The notes: generated by a model not told the origin, from the sequence alone. Positions 14,326 to 20,805 are shown, counted from the stretch's first letter. The stretch: DNA of 29,653 nucleotides from JAJYIV01 sp964616135 (GCA_964616135.1 CAZTTQ010000011.1:1-29653); one strand, 5' to 3'. Translations and numbers: made by a program.

Positions 14326-14928
14326 ATGACAAGCCGTGTCCTTGAACTTGGCCGAGAAACCCAACACGCCCCATCCCACGACGAGTGGCGCAGGCGGACC
14401 CACGACGAACTGTCGCCGCCGATCGACGTCACGACGGGCAAGGAATGCCTGCTGCCCGGGCACATGAAAGACATGTTGCCCTGCCTGCTGGCCACGCGCG
14501 ACACGAACCACGAAGTCCTGGAGCGCCTCTTGGGCCTGGACGAGCAGGACGCGCGGCGCGTCAAGTGGAACCTGGTTCTACTGGACCTGCAGCGTCGGCA
14601 CGACCAGCCGTGCGCCATTCTCCGGTGGGACCAAACTCACACCCAGGACGCGCAGTCCCGGACGCGCGTCCAGGTCGTGGTCGCGTACGGGTTCGTCTCC
14701 CTGACCCCAGCGTGCCACACGGCCCTGTTCGCCCACATCCAAACCTTCCACGCCACCAACCGGTTGTCGTTGGAGCTGGAGACGGCGTATGAGGAAGCCG
14801 GCGTGTCGGACGCCCAGATCGAGCTCCTGTGCGCGCGGGCTGTCGACGACATCCGGCAGCAGGCACGGGAACGGCGCGCCTCCATCGAACGGGAAGTCCG
14901 CGTCCGTCTGAACATCCCCAAGCCCTAA
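14326..14928 (+). CDS. Protein of unknown function, 200 residues
   Basis: A soluble, His/Arg-rich protein without recognised domain. Visible segments: a polar N-terminus (about 1-45), a helix with MKDMLPCLLATRDTNHEVLE, a mixed region with RVQVVVAYGFVSL (a likely strand, about 113-125), and a long charged C-terminal helix (ELLCARAVDDIRQQARERRA). ATG 14326 is preceded by GGAGG with eight bases between. It has its own promoter and terminator and is the only plus-strand gene of this island. No function is proposed. Confidence 0.7.
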   Translation: MTSRVLELGRETQHAPSHDEWRRRTHDELSPPIDVTTGKECLLPGHMKDMLPCLLATRDTNHEVLERLLGLDEQDARRVKWNLVLLDLQRRHDQPCAILRWDQTHTQDAQSRTRVQVVVAYGFVSLTPACHTALFAHIQTFHATNRLSLELETAYEEAGVSDAQIELLCARAVDDIRQQARERRASIEREVRVRLNIPKP

Positions 14929-14953
14929 CCCCTCCCTCGTGAGGCGGTTTTTT
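14929..14953 (+). terminator. Terminator of the 14326 gene
   Basis: CCCCTC (14929-14934) pairs with GAGG-c-GG (14941-14947, one bulged C), followed by six T (14948-14953). Confidence 0.65.
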
Positions 14954-15347
14954 ATTTCTTCTTGAATTTCAACGAAACGGAATTGATGCAGAAGCGCTTC
15001 CCCGTCGTCTCTTTAGGACCATCATCGAACACATGGCCCAAGTGCCCGCCGCAATTGGCGCAGGTAACTTCCGTCCGGCGCATGCCCATCGTGTCGTCCG
15101 GCGTGAACACAACGGCACCCGGCTTGGCCTGGTCAAAGGATGGCCAGCCGCAGTGGGAATCAAACTTGGTCTTGGAATCGAACAACTCCGCCCCGCAGGC
15201 GGCGCAGACGTATTCCCCTTTTTCATTCACATCCAATAATTCGCCCGTAAACGGCCGCTCCGTCCCTTTTTCTCGTAGTACGTGGAATTGCTCCGGAGTG
15301 AGGGTTTTCTTCCATTCCGCGTCCGTCATGGCTTTGGGGTCGGTCAT
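14952..15347 (-). CDS. msrB: Peptide-methionine (R)-S-oxide reductase
   Basis: MsrB reduces the R-epimer of methionine sulfoxide in proteins. The 131-residue product has both structural zinc pairs (CAAC in YVCAACG about 47-50; CANC about 96-99), the catalytic Cys in RFCINSVS (about 119) and a likely resolving Cys in SHCGWPSF (about 64), with GHLGHVFDDGP between. A stand-alone domain rather than an MsrA fusion. The ATG at 15347 lies 9 nt after a TATACT -10 box and has no Shine-Dalgarno sequence. Confidence 0.95.
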   Translation of the reverse strand: MTDPKAMTDAEWKKTLTPEQFHVLREKGTERPFTGELLDVNEKGEYVCAACGAELFDSKTKFDSHCGWPSFDQAKPGAVVFTPDDTMGMRRTEVTCANCGGHLGHVFDDGPKETTGKRFCINSVSLKFKKK

Positions 15348-15356
15348 ATGAAAACG

Positions 15357-15362
15357 AGTATA
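15357..15362 (-). promoter_or_regulatory. -10 box for leaderless msrB mRNA
   Basis: Minus-strand TATACT ends 9 nt before the ATG at 15347 and directly follows the T-run of the upstream gene's terminator. Confidence 0.6.
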
Positions 15363-15364
15363 AC

Positions 15365-15387
15365 AAAAAACCCGCCGGTTAGGCGGG
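15365..15387 (-). terminator. Terminator of the AT-rich membrane gene, stop codon in loop
   Basis: Minus-strand CCCGCC (15387-15382)/GGCGGG (15376-15371) with the TAA stop inside the loop TAACC, then six T. Confidence 0.85.
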
Positions 15388-15984
15388 ATTGTTTACTACT
15401 GTAGGTATTGCCCCTGGCGACACAGGTGTTTCCTGTTTTTTGAAAAGTGTTAGGGAAGCAGCCCCTAGCACAACTATAGTACCTACAACCAAGGAAATTG
15501 TTTGTAAAAAATGTGGCCATTTTGCAGATTCCACAATACCGTTTTGAGCAAAGGCGCCGCAATCAGCTTTTGCTTGCTCATAGTTTCCATCCTGCAAAAT
15601 AACCTGTCTCCAAACATTGAAAGTTCCTCTGGTCTGTCTCATTTGTTTCATCCAGAACTGCTCCAATACATGGATAGCTGTGAGACCAAGCACCAAGGAC
15701 GCGATTAGCAGGAACCAGCCGATAATTAATACTGCCCAAATATTCTCAACTAGAGGAAATTTTGCAGTATCAAACTTTCCTAAGAGTGCTCCAGCCCCTG
15801 TAATACTCAAGATTGTGGAAGCAATAGTCATCTCCACTTCAATAAATTTATTGCTATAGAAATTTTCTCGAGCTTGGGTATACTCCAAGGTCTTGTAGAG
15901 AATGTCGTACTCAAACTTTGCCTTCTCTTTTGGTGGGTAGGTCACGTTCTTTCGATCTACAACTCCTGGAGTGTTCTTAGGCAT
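15379..15984 (-). CDS. AT-rich three-span membrane protein of unknown function
   Basis: A 201-residue protein with an N-terminal helical soluble part (about 18-49) and hydrophobic spans at about 50-69, 82-106 and 160-181, plus a short Pro-rich tail. Base composition is plainly more AT-rich than all neighbours, and codons such as AAA, TTT and ATT dominate, so recent acquisition is likely. The helix-plus-paired-span layout recalls SLATT-type (DUF4231-like) effector membrane proteins, but no motif proves it and no nucleotide-cyclase-like partner is adjacent. The start ATG 15984 follows an extended -10 by 14 nt with no Shine-Dalgarno sequence. Confidence 0.72.
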   Translation of the reverse strand: MPKNTPGVVDRKNVTYPPKEKAKFEYDILYKTLEYTQARENFYSNKFIEVEMTIASTILSITGAGALLGKFDTAKFPLVENIWAVLIIGWFLLIASLVLGLTAIHVLEQFWMKQMRQTRGTFNVWRQVILQDGNYEQAKADCGAFAQNGIVESAKWPHFLQTISLVVGTIVVLGAASLTLFKKQETPVSPGAIPTVVNNPA

Positions 15985-15998
15985 AAGGCTCTAGAGGC

Positions 15999-16007
15999 AG
16001 TATATCA
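15999..16007 (-). promoter_or_regulatory. Extended -10 of the AT-rich gene overlapping the thrS stop
   Basis: Minus-strand TGATATACT; its first three bases are the TGA stop codon of thrS. Confidence 0.55.
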
Positions 16008-17786
16008 CTTCGGCATACTGCCTTGCTCCGTGGCTTTCGCGACGAAGTCGGCCTGGGAAATCACCACGTCTTCTTCTTGGCCGAAGACGTTTACTTTGAA
16101 GTCTCCGCCTTCCACTTCCTTGGCCCCGATGACGACGGTCCAGGGAATCTTGGACATGGCGGCGTTGCGGATTTTCTTGCCGAGCTTTTCGGACGAATCA
16201 TCCACGGACGCGCGCAGGCCCGCGGCGACAAGCTTCGCCTGCAGGTCCTTGGCGAACGGGACGAAGTCGTCGGATACGGTGGCCAAACGGATCTGTTCCG
16301 GAGAGAGCCACAGCGGGAACGCGCCCGCGTAGTGTTCGATCAAGACGCTCATGAAGCGCTCGATCGAACCCATGATGGCGCAGTGGATCATCAGGATCGG
16401 TTCTTTTTCGCCCTTTTCGTTGATGCACGTCAGGCCGAAGTTGCGCGGCTGGTTGAAGTCGAGCTGGATGGTCGCGACCTGCCAGGTGCGGCCCAGGGAG
16501 TCCTTGGCCATGAAGTCGATCTTGGGGCCGTAGAAGGCGGCTTCGCCGGGGCCGTCGATCCATTCGACCTTGTGGTCGTCCAGGATTTCCTTGAGCGCGG
16601 CTTCCGCCTTGTCCCAGTCGGCGGCGTCGCCCATGTATTTTTCCGGCTGCTTGGGATCGCGGCGGGAGAGGCGCGGCACCAGGTTGAAACCGAACGTCTT
16701 GTAGAACGTGGCGATCACGTCCCAGACCTTTTCCGCTTCCTCGCGGACCTGGCTCATGCGCAAGAAGACGTGCGCGTCGTCCTGGGTGATGGACAAGACG
16801 CGCTGGAGGCCGGAGAGTTCCCCGCTCTGCTCGTCGCGGTACACCATGGTCGTCTCGCAGTAGCGCTGCGGCATGTCGCGGTAGCTGTGCGGTTCGGAGT
16901 CGAAGATCTGCGCGTGGTGCGGGCAGTTCATCGGCTTCATGGCGAACGTGTGGCCCTCGCGCGTTTCGATCTTGAACAGGTCCGCGGCGTATTTCGCCCA
17001 GTGGCCGGACGTCTCGTACAGGTCCTTCTTGGTGATGTGCGGGATGGTGACCTTCTGGTAGCCATGCTTGCGGCGCAGGCTCCAGACGTAGTCGTTCAAC
17101 AACTCGCGCACCAGCGTGCCCTTGGGGGTCCACAGCGGCAGGCCCGGGCCGACCAGTTCGGAGAACGTGAAGAGGCCTAGTTCCTTGCCCAGCTTGCGGT
17201 GGTCGCGCTTCTTCGCCTCTTCCAGCATGAAGAGGTGCGCATCCAAGTCTTCCTTGGTGGCGAAGCAGTAGCCGTACACGCGCTGGAGCTGCGGGTTCTT
17301 GTCGTCACCGCGCCAATAGGCGCCGGCCAACTTGGCCAGCTTGAACGCGCCGATTTCCTTGGCGTTCGCCACGTGCGGGCCGCGGCAGAGGTCCACGAAG
17401 GCACCCGTGTGGTACACGGAGGCGGAGTCCGCACCCGCGATGTCGCCCGCTTCTTCCGGACGGATGGCGGTCGTTCCCTTTTCCTTGAGTGCCGTCAGTA
17501 ACTGAACTTTGAAGTCCTGGTTCTTCTCCTTGAAGAAGGCGATGGCGGCATCAATGGGCATTTCTTCCCGGCGGAAGGCGTCGCCGCGCTTGATAATCTC
17601 GCGCATCTTGTTTTCGATCTTCACGAAGTCGTCCTCTGTGATGGCGGGCGTGGTCAGGATGTCATAGTAGAAGCCATCTTCCACGACCGGGCCGACGCCG
17701 AACTTGGCGCCCGGATAGAGTTCGCTTACAGCGGCCGCCAGGACGTGCGCGGCGGAGTGGCGCATTGCGTGCAATTGGTCGTTCAT
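16005..17786 (-). CDS. thrS: Threonyl-tRNA synthetase lacking the TGS domain
   Basis: A 593-residue class II synthetase that charges tRNA(Thr). It begins almost directly with the editing domain (HSAAHVLAAAV with the HxxxH zinc-type motif, about 10-20; later DLCRGPH), followed by the catalytic core (TKKDLYETSGHW, FAMKPMNCPHHAQIF with the zinc Cys, YRDEQSGELSGL motif 2, GSIERFMSVLIEHY motif 3) and the anticodon-binding domain. The usual N-terminal TGS domain is absent. The frame is open for 62 codons upstream, but that stretch is the T-box leader, so ATG 17786 is the start. Expression is expected to respond to uncharged tRNA(Thr). Confidence 0.96.
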   Translation of the reverse strand: MNDQLHAMRHSAAHVLAAAVSELYPGAKFGVGPVVEDGFYYDILTTPAITEDDFVKIENKMREIIKRGDAFRREEMPIDAAIAFFKEKNQDFKVQLLTALKEKGTTAIRPEEAGDIAGADSASVYHTGAFVDLCRGPHVANAKEIGAFKLAKLAGAYWRGDDKNPQLQRVYGYCFATKEDLDAHLFMLEEAKKRDHRKLGKELGLFTFSELVGPGLPLWTPKGTLVRELLNDYVWSLRRKHGYQKVTIPHITKKDLYETSGHWAKYAADLFKIETREGHTFAMKPMNCPHHAQIFDSEPHSYRDMPQRYCETTMVYRDEQSGELSGLQRVLSITQDDAHVFLRMSQVREEAEKVWDVIATFYKTFGFNLVPRLSRRDPKQPEKYMGDAADWDKAEAALKEILDDHKVEWIDGPGEAAFYGPKIDFMAKDSLGRTWQVATIQLDFNQPRNFGLTCINEKGEKEPILMIHCAIMGSIERFMSVLIEHYAGAFPLWLSPEQIRLATVSDDFVPFAKDLQAKLVAAGLRASVDDSSEKLGKKIRNAAMSKIPWTVVIGAKEVEGGDFKVNVFGQEEDVVISQADFVAKATEQGSMPK

Positions 17787-17796
17787 ATGTTTCAAC

Positions 17797-18010
17797 AAAA
17801 AAGAACCCAAACGAATGAGTTCTCGGGACCCCGTAAGGGGCGGTTCCACCCGACTTGCCGTCCGCCGTTGAATCCGGCGGGGCCGCTTCTTTTCGCGTGG
17901 AAAGCTTCCACGCAAGCCGCTCGAGGGGTGGTACCGGTTCCGCGCGTTCCCTTGGCTTTCAGTCGCGGCCAAAGGTTCCTGTAAACGCGGATGGAAGCGG
18001 CGTGTCCCCT
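17797..18010 (-). promoter_or_regulatory. T-box riboswitch leader of thrS, specifier ACC
   Basis: Reading the minus strand, Stem I is closed by AGGGG (18010-18006)/CCCCT (17928-17924). Just inside its 3' strand lies ACC (17932-17930), a Thr codon, followed by the usual purine. A hairpin GCGTGGAA/TTCCACGC follows. The T-box antiterminator is complete: CGGG (17852-17849), bulge TGGAACC (17848-17842), GCCCC/GGGGT around TTAC (17841-17828), CCCG (17827-17824). The terminator AGAACTCA (17823-17816)/TGGGTTCT (17809-17802) with T-run follows directly. TGGA in the bulge would pair with a tRNA(Thr) end UCCA. T-boxes raise synthetase expression when the cognate tRNA is uncharged. Confidence 0.92.
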
Positions 18011-18027
18011 GTCATTGCGATGGGAAC

Positions 18028-18056
18028 AGCATAGAACCGGGGGCAAATGGGGTCAA
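18028..18056 (-). promoter_or_regulatory. Promoter of the thrS T-box transcript
   Basis: TTGACC (18056-18051), 17-bp spacer, TATGCT (18033-18028). Predicted start near 18021, just upstream of Stem I. Confidence 0.8.
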
Positions 18057-18061
18057 GCGGA

Positions 18062-18090
18062 CAAAAAAAGACCGGCCGGAGGCCAGGTCA
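18062..18090 (-). terminator. Terminator of small gene 18513-18088, starting at its stop codon
   Basis: Minus-strand TGACCTGGCCTCCGGCCGGTC then seven T: GACC-t-GGCC pairs with GGCCGGTC. The stop TGA overlaps the stem. Almost identical to the terminator at 18579-18606. Confidence 0.85.
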
Positions 18091-18513
18091 GCGAATGGGA
18101 AACGTCACGGAGAATGCCCGGCCGTGCTCGAGACGAACCGTCGGGAGCGAATACCGCTCCGTCAGCACGCGGCACAGGACCTCTCCCCCCTTCAACAGGG
18201 CGTCCTTTGCCTCAGGCGTCAGATCCTGTTCATACCGCACGGCCCAGTGGACGAAACCGGAGGCGCCTTTGCGCGCCTCCTCCACTGCCTTCGCCAGAAT
18301 ATCCTTGCATACGCGCCGCATGTCCGGCGCGTGCGAGAACGGATCCTCCGATTGGCCTGCCTCCACGTCGAGTTTCCGACACCAAATGTCCGCCTTCCCC
18401 TCCAACGAACGGACGGAATTCGCCAGGGCCATCACCTGGCAGCCGAAGGTGGTTGAGTGCTCCGTGAACTTGGTGCCTGGCGGTATCTCACCGTGCCGAT
18501 TGCCAATACCCAT
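18088..18513 (-). CDS. Small protein of unknown function, array member 6
   Basis: A 141-residue soluble protein, the last of six tandem minus-strand genes. After an N-terminal part with two Cys (FGCQV, IWCRK) it has a helix DILAKAVEEARKGASGF (about 71-87) that resembles ILLSAAQERIKKGEHGF of the 20282 gene, then strand HWAVRYE, a helix (ALLKGGEVLCRVLTERY) and two closing strands (PTVRLE, AFSVTFPI). Start ATG 18513 has GAGGTG six bases upstream. It has its own promoter TTGACC-17-TAAGGT and terminator. Function unknown. Confidence 0.72.
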   Translation of the reverse strand: MGIGNRHGEIPPGTKFTEHSTTFGCQVMALANSVRSLEGKADIWCRKLDVEAGQSEDPFSHAPDMRRVCKDILAKAVEEARKGASGFVHWAVRYEQDLTPEAKDALLKGGEVLCRVLTERYSLPTVRLEHGRAFSVTFPIR

Positions 18514-18546
18514 GAAACACCTCGCGCGAACGCTGTCGCGGACAGG

Positions 18547-18575
18547 ACCTTACCCATCCGCGTCCGGAAGGTCAA
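18547..18575 (-). promoter_or_regulatory. Consensus promoter of the 18513 gene
   Basis: TTGACC (18575-18570), 17-bp spacer, TAAGGT (18552-18547), starting three bases after the previous terminator's T-run. Confidence 0.75.
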
Positions 18576-18578
18576 GGC

Positions 18579-18606
18579 AAAAAAAGACCGGCCAGAGGCC
18601 AGGTCA
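18579..18606 (-). terminator. Terminator of small gene 18966-18604, near-copy of the one at 18062
   Basis: Minus-strand TGACCTGGCCTCTGGCCGGTC plus seven T. It differs from the 18062-18090 terminator by one loop base (TCT for TCC) and again contains the stop codon. Confidence 0.85.
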
Positions 18607-18966
18607 GAGGAAACGGCGGCGAACGAAGATCTCGTAGTGGTCTTCCACCCGTTCGACAGTTGGCCGATAGCCGGCATGCTCCAGGGCGTCGTAGCCGGAG
18701 ATGGCTTCCGTTGTCACGAGCCAGGAGCGCTCGATCCGCGCGGGCGCTGGGTCCGTGTGGCGATCCGGTATTCGAAAGTCGTACGCGTTTACGACGGCCA
18801 AGGACACCGTGCGTTTCGCATCCGAGAAGGACGCCGTACGGGCACGGGCGCGCCGGAGCAGGAACGCGCCCATATCGATGGTCAACGTCGGGGGCGGCGG
18901 CGGGCGTGGGAATGAGTCGACTTCTTCTTCGTCGTCGTCTTGGAATGCGGCAGTACGGCGGGACAT
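18604..18966 (-). CDS. Small protein of unknown function, array member 5 (DFxIPD motif)
   Basis: A 120-residue soluble protein. The N-terminal third is disordered: an acidic run (DDDEEEVD) and a polyproline stretch (RPPPPPT). The folded part has helix GAFLLRRARARTASF, strand TVSLAVVN, the motif YDFRIPDRHTDP shared with the next two genes upstream, SWLV, a helix (AISGYDALEHAGY) and two strands (TVERVE, YEIFVRRRFL). ATG 18966 is decided by AGGAGG four bases upstream. Own promoter and terminator. Function unknown. Confidence 0.72.
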   Translation of the reverse strand: MSRRTAAFQDDDEEEVDSFPRPPPPPTLTIDMGAFLLRRARARTASFSDAKRTVSLAVVNAYDFRIPDRHTDPAPARIERSWLVTTEAISGYDALEHAGYRPTVERVEDHYEIFVRRRFL

Positions 18967-18996
18967 GACACCTCCTGTTGGTCGGAACCGAGGGAG

Positions 18997-19026
18997 ACGA
19001 TAGCCTTCACCGACGGGTGCCGTCAA
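18997..19026 (-). promoter_or_regulatory. Promoter of the 18966 gene
   Basis: TTGACG (19026-19021), 18-bp spacer, TATCGT (19002-18997); the -35 box lies two bases from the T-run of the preceding terminator. Confidence 0.65.
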
Positions 19027-19027
19027 G

Positions 19028-19058
19028 AAAAAACCGCGGCCCTCAGGAGGGCGCGCGG
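19028..19058 (-). terminator. Terminator of small gene 19450-19076
   Basis: Minus-strand stem CCGCG..GCCCTC/GAGGGC..CGCGG (19058-19034) followed by six T. Confidence 0.8.
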
Positions 19059-19075
19059 TGGCACGTAGATGACCG

Positions 19076-19450
19076 TCAGCCGAACGTGCGGCGGCGCGAC
19101 AGGAGAAAGTACTCCCCGATGCCGCGGCTCAGGACGAACAGCTCCACTTCGGAATGGGAGAGGATGCGGAGGAGTTCCTGAAGGACCGGATCCACGATCC
19201 ATTCCGTTCGGAAGTGCTCCGGGTACCGCGACTCCTGGTCGTCGGGTATCCGGTAGTCAGCATTCGCCAGCATGGCGACCTCATGCTGGGCGTCCTTTGG
19301 GTGGTCGCGGATCCAGGACGTGGACTTGATGAGGAGGTGGGCCAAGTGGCCCGCATCCCCATGGCGAAGCACGAACGGCTTGCATTCCGGCGGGACCGGT
19401 TCCGGGGGCGTGTGCTGGTTCCCCGGCTCTCCCTGCGCGACAGCGGTCAT
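19076..19450 (-). CDS. Small protein of unknown function, array member 4 (DYRIPD motif)
   Basis: A 124-residue soluble protein. Pro-rich N-terminus (about 7-25), then helix HLAHLLIKSTSWIRDH, strand EVAMLAN, the shared motif ADYRIPDDQ (about 66-74), EWIVDP, a helix (LQELLRILSHS), and two strands VELFVLS and YFLLSRRRTF; the RRR-x-F ending matches RRR-F in the 18966 gene. ATG 19450 has GGGAG seven bases upstream. Own promoter TTGACG-17-TAGTCT and terminator. Function unknown. Confidence 0.72.
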   Translation of the reverse strand: MTAVAQGEPGNQHTPPEPVPPECKPFVLRHGDAGHLAHLLIKSTSWIRDHPKDAQHEVAMLANADYRIPDDQESRYPEHFRTEWIVDPVLQELLRILSHSEVELFVLSRGIGEYFLLSRRRTFG

Positions 19451-19488
19451 GCGGCATCTCCCTCGCGTCCTCCAGTGACGCGTCTGGC

Positions 19489-19517
19489 AGACTACGCCCG
19501 TGCCACGGACGCGTCAA
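19489..19517 (-). promoter_or_regulatory. Consensus promoter of the 19450 gene
   Basis: TTGACG (19517-19512), 17-bp spacer, TAGTCT (19494-19489), one base after the T-run of the preceding terminator. Confidence 0.75.
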
Positions 19518-19518
19518 G

Positions 19519-19556
19519 AAAAAAACGCGCCGTCGCCCAGGGTGGGAGACGGCGCG
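19519..19556 (-). terminator. Terminator of the 20282-19577 gene pair
   Basis: Minus-strand CGCGCCGTC (19556-19548)/GACGGCGCG (19534-19526) continued by CCCA/TGGG after one mismatch, then a seven-base T-run. Confidence 0.85.
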
Positions 19557-19576
19557 GAGAGCTGCGCGACTTCGGT

Positions 19577-19897
19577 TCAGACGAGGTGTACACGCAGGAC
19601 GACGACGCGGGGCGAACCCCGACGGCTGCGGTCCAGGAATTCCACCCGCGGAACGATCGCCTCGATCACGGCGACGAGACGCCGCTGTTCAGGGACGAGC
19701 CAGGCGGGATCGAACCGGTCGCACGACGGGTCGTAGTCCGCTTCCTCGGGGATGGTGAAATCCTCCCCTTCGCGGAACTGCCACCCGTCGGAGTGATCCT
19801 TGGGGCCGCCGGTGGTGGCCGAAGCCCTCACCAGAAGGTTGGCCAAGCGGCCGAGAATCGCCTGGGTCCGCCTGATGCGCCGAGCCGTCTCTTTCAA
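19577..19897 (-). CDS. Small protein of unknown function, array member 3 (DFTIPEE motif), uncertain start
   Basis: About 106 residues from a TTG at 19897. Helix TQAILGRLANLLVRA, then GEDFTIPEEADYDP, which aligns with the DFRIPD/DYRIPD motifs of the next two genes, PAWLV, a helix (RRLVAVIEAI) and closing strands (RVEFLD, RVVVLRVHLV). The start is not clear: no ATG or GTG precedes in frame, the TTG has only a weak GAG upstream, and helix-like coding continues upstream of the TTG (PTRLERL). No terminator or promoter separates it from the gene ending at 19965, so it is probably translated from that mRNA. Confidence 0.55.
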   Translation of the reverse strand: MKETARRIRRTQAILGRLANLLVRASATTGGPKDHSDGWQFREGEDFTIPEEADYDPSCDRFDPAWLVPEQRRLVAVIEAIVPRVEFLDRSRRGSPRVVVLRVHLV

Positions 19898-19964
19898 GCG
19901 CTCGAGGCGCGTAGGGCCGTCGGCGGACGCCTCACGGTTCGGCAGGGCGCGCGGATGGCGGCGT

Positions 19965-20282
19965 TCACGGATCCACCACCACGGCGTACGTCAGGACCGG
20001 GAGGTCCGACACGAGGCAGATGCGCAGGTTCATGCGATGGTCGGCAAACATGCGCCACAGCGTGAGCAGCCATCCACCGTCCAAGTCGGCCAACGGATTG
20101 ATCCGCTCGGGACGACAGGCGACCAAGCGCGCGGGGAGCCCGATCTTCGGCCCCTCGGAAACCCGCGTGACCTCAAACCCGTGTTCCCCCTTCTTGATGC
20201 GCTCCTGAGCGGCACTCAGGAGTATCTTTGCCTCCACGTCGTGGTTGAACGTCCGTGGAGCGTCGGCTTCTGCAGTCACCAT
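19965..20282 (-). CDS. Small protein of unknown function, array member 2
   Basis: A 105-residue soluble protein. Helix EAKILLSAAQERIKKGEHGF (about 17-36) and strand EVTRVS, then PARLVACRPE, WLLTLWRMFADHR (helix, about 71-83), and closing strands LRICLVS and TYAVVVDP. The LPVLTYAVVV ending parallels LPLSYELAVL in the 20758 gene. ATG 20282 follows AAGGAA by about eight bases. Promoter TTGACA-17-TAGTAT is one of the best in the window. Function unknown. Confidence 0.72.
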   Translation of the reverse strand: MVTAEADAPRTFNHDVEAKILLSAAQERIKKGEHGFEVTRVSEGPKIGLPARLVACRPERINPLADLDGGWLLTLWRMFADHRMNLRICLVSDLPVLTYAVVVDP

Positions 20283-20325
20283 CGATGCGGTTCCTTTCCG
20301 TCCGCGGCATGCGGACCGGGCGGGA

Positions 20326-20354
20326 ATACTACCCGCTTTCCAGGCATTTGTCAA
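20326..20354 (-). promoter_or_regulatory. Strong consensus promoter of the 20282 gene
   Basis: TTGACA (20354-20349), 17-bp spacer, TAGTAT (20331-20326). Confidence 0.8.
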
Positions 20355-20365
20355 TCGACGCCCTC

Positions 20366-20402
20366 AAAAAAACGCGCCGTCTCCCCGAGCGGGAAGACGG
20401 CG
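20366..20402 (-). terminator. Terminator of small gene 20758-20408
   Basis: Minus-strand CGCCGTCT (20402-20395)/AGACGGCG (20382-20375) with an inner CCC/GGG pair, then seven T (20372-20366). Confidence 0.85.
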
Positions 20403-20407
20403 GCAGA

Positions 20408-20758
20408 TCAGGTCAGGACGGCGAGCTCATAGGAGAGCGGCAGGTCCTTGGAGCGAACGACCTCGACGTACAGGCCGCGCTTCGCGAAGTACTGTATGAC
20501 CTCGCGCTCCGGCCCCGCGTCGAGCACGAACGGAGAGAGCGTCTCCGGACGTTCGGACTCGACCCACTTCCGCAGGCGCCCGACCCGGGCAACCGGCATG
20601 GGCGCGAGCAGGATCCGCGCGCGGAACGACGGACGCTCGCGCAGGGCCACGCGGACCAAGTCGAACAGGATCTCGCGGGCTCCCTCCTTGCATCCGGACG
20701 GAACAAGGAACGGCGGCGAGACCCGGGCGGGTCGGTCGTCAGAGAGAGCACGGGACAC
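20408..20758 (-). CDS. Small protein of unknown function, array member 1
   Basis: A 116-residue soluble protein opening the array. Helix CKEGAREILFDLVRVALRER (about 23-42), strand RARILLA, a basic middle (RVGRLRKWVESER), PFVLDA, helix REVIQYFAKRG, and closing strands YVEVVRS and SYELAVLT. GTG 20758 is chosen because GGAGG stands seven bases upstream; an in-frame ATG at 20806 overlaps the -10 box. Own promoter TTGACA-17-TACGTT and terminator. Function unknown. Confidence 0.72.
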   Translation of the reverse strand: MSRALSDDRPARVSPPFLVPSGCKEGAREILFDLVRVALRERPSFRARILLAPMPVARVGRLRKWVESERPETLSPFVLDAGPEREVIQYFAKRGLYVEVVRSKDLPLSYELAVLT

Positions 20759-20805
20759 GGAAACACCTCCGGAACGGCCGGCCGCGGATCTGCGGTCGGG
20801 GCCCA

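Noticed and set aside
16023..17180. A 385-codon plus-strand frame opposite thrS
   Set aside because: Antisense to conserved thrS motifs; a shadow of GC-rich codon bias.
17924..17945. T-box-like GGGGTGGTACCGG on the plus strand
   Set aside because: No plus-strand gene follows. It is the complement of the specifier side of Stem I in the real minus-strand thrS T-box.
17787..17972. 62-codon N-terminal extension of ThrS
   Set aside because: The stretch is the T-box leader with terminator; the encoded residues are not a TGS domain.
18062..20402. Regularly repeated hairpins that might be a CRISPR array or attC sites
   Set aside because: Spacing is about one gene length, sequences mostly differ, and each is a stem plus T-run after a stop codon, so they are terminators. 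No integrase or cas gene is present.
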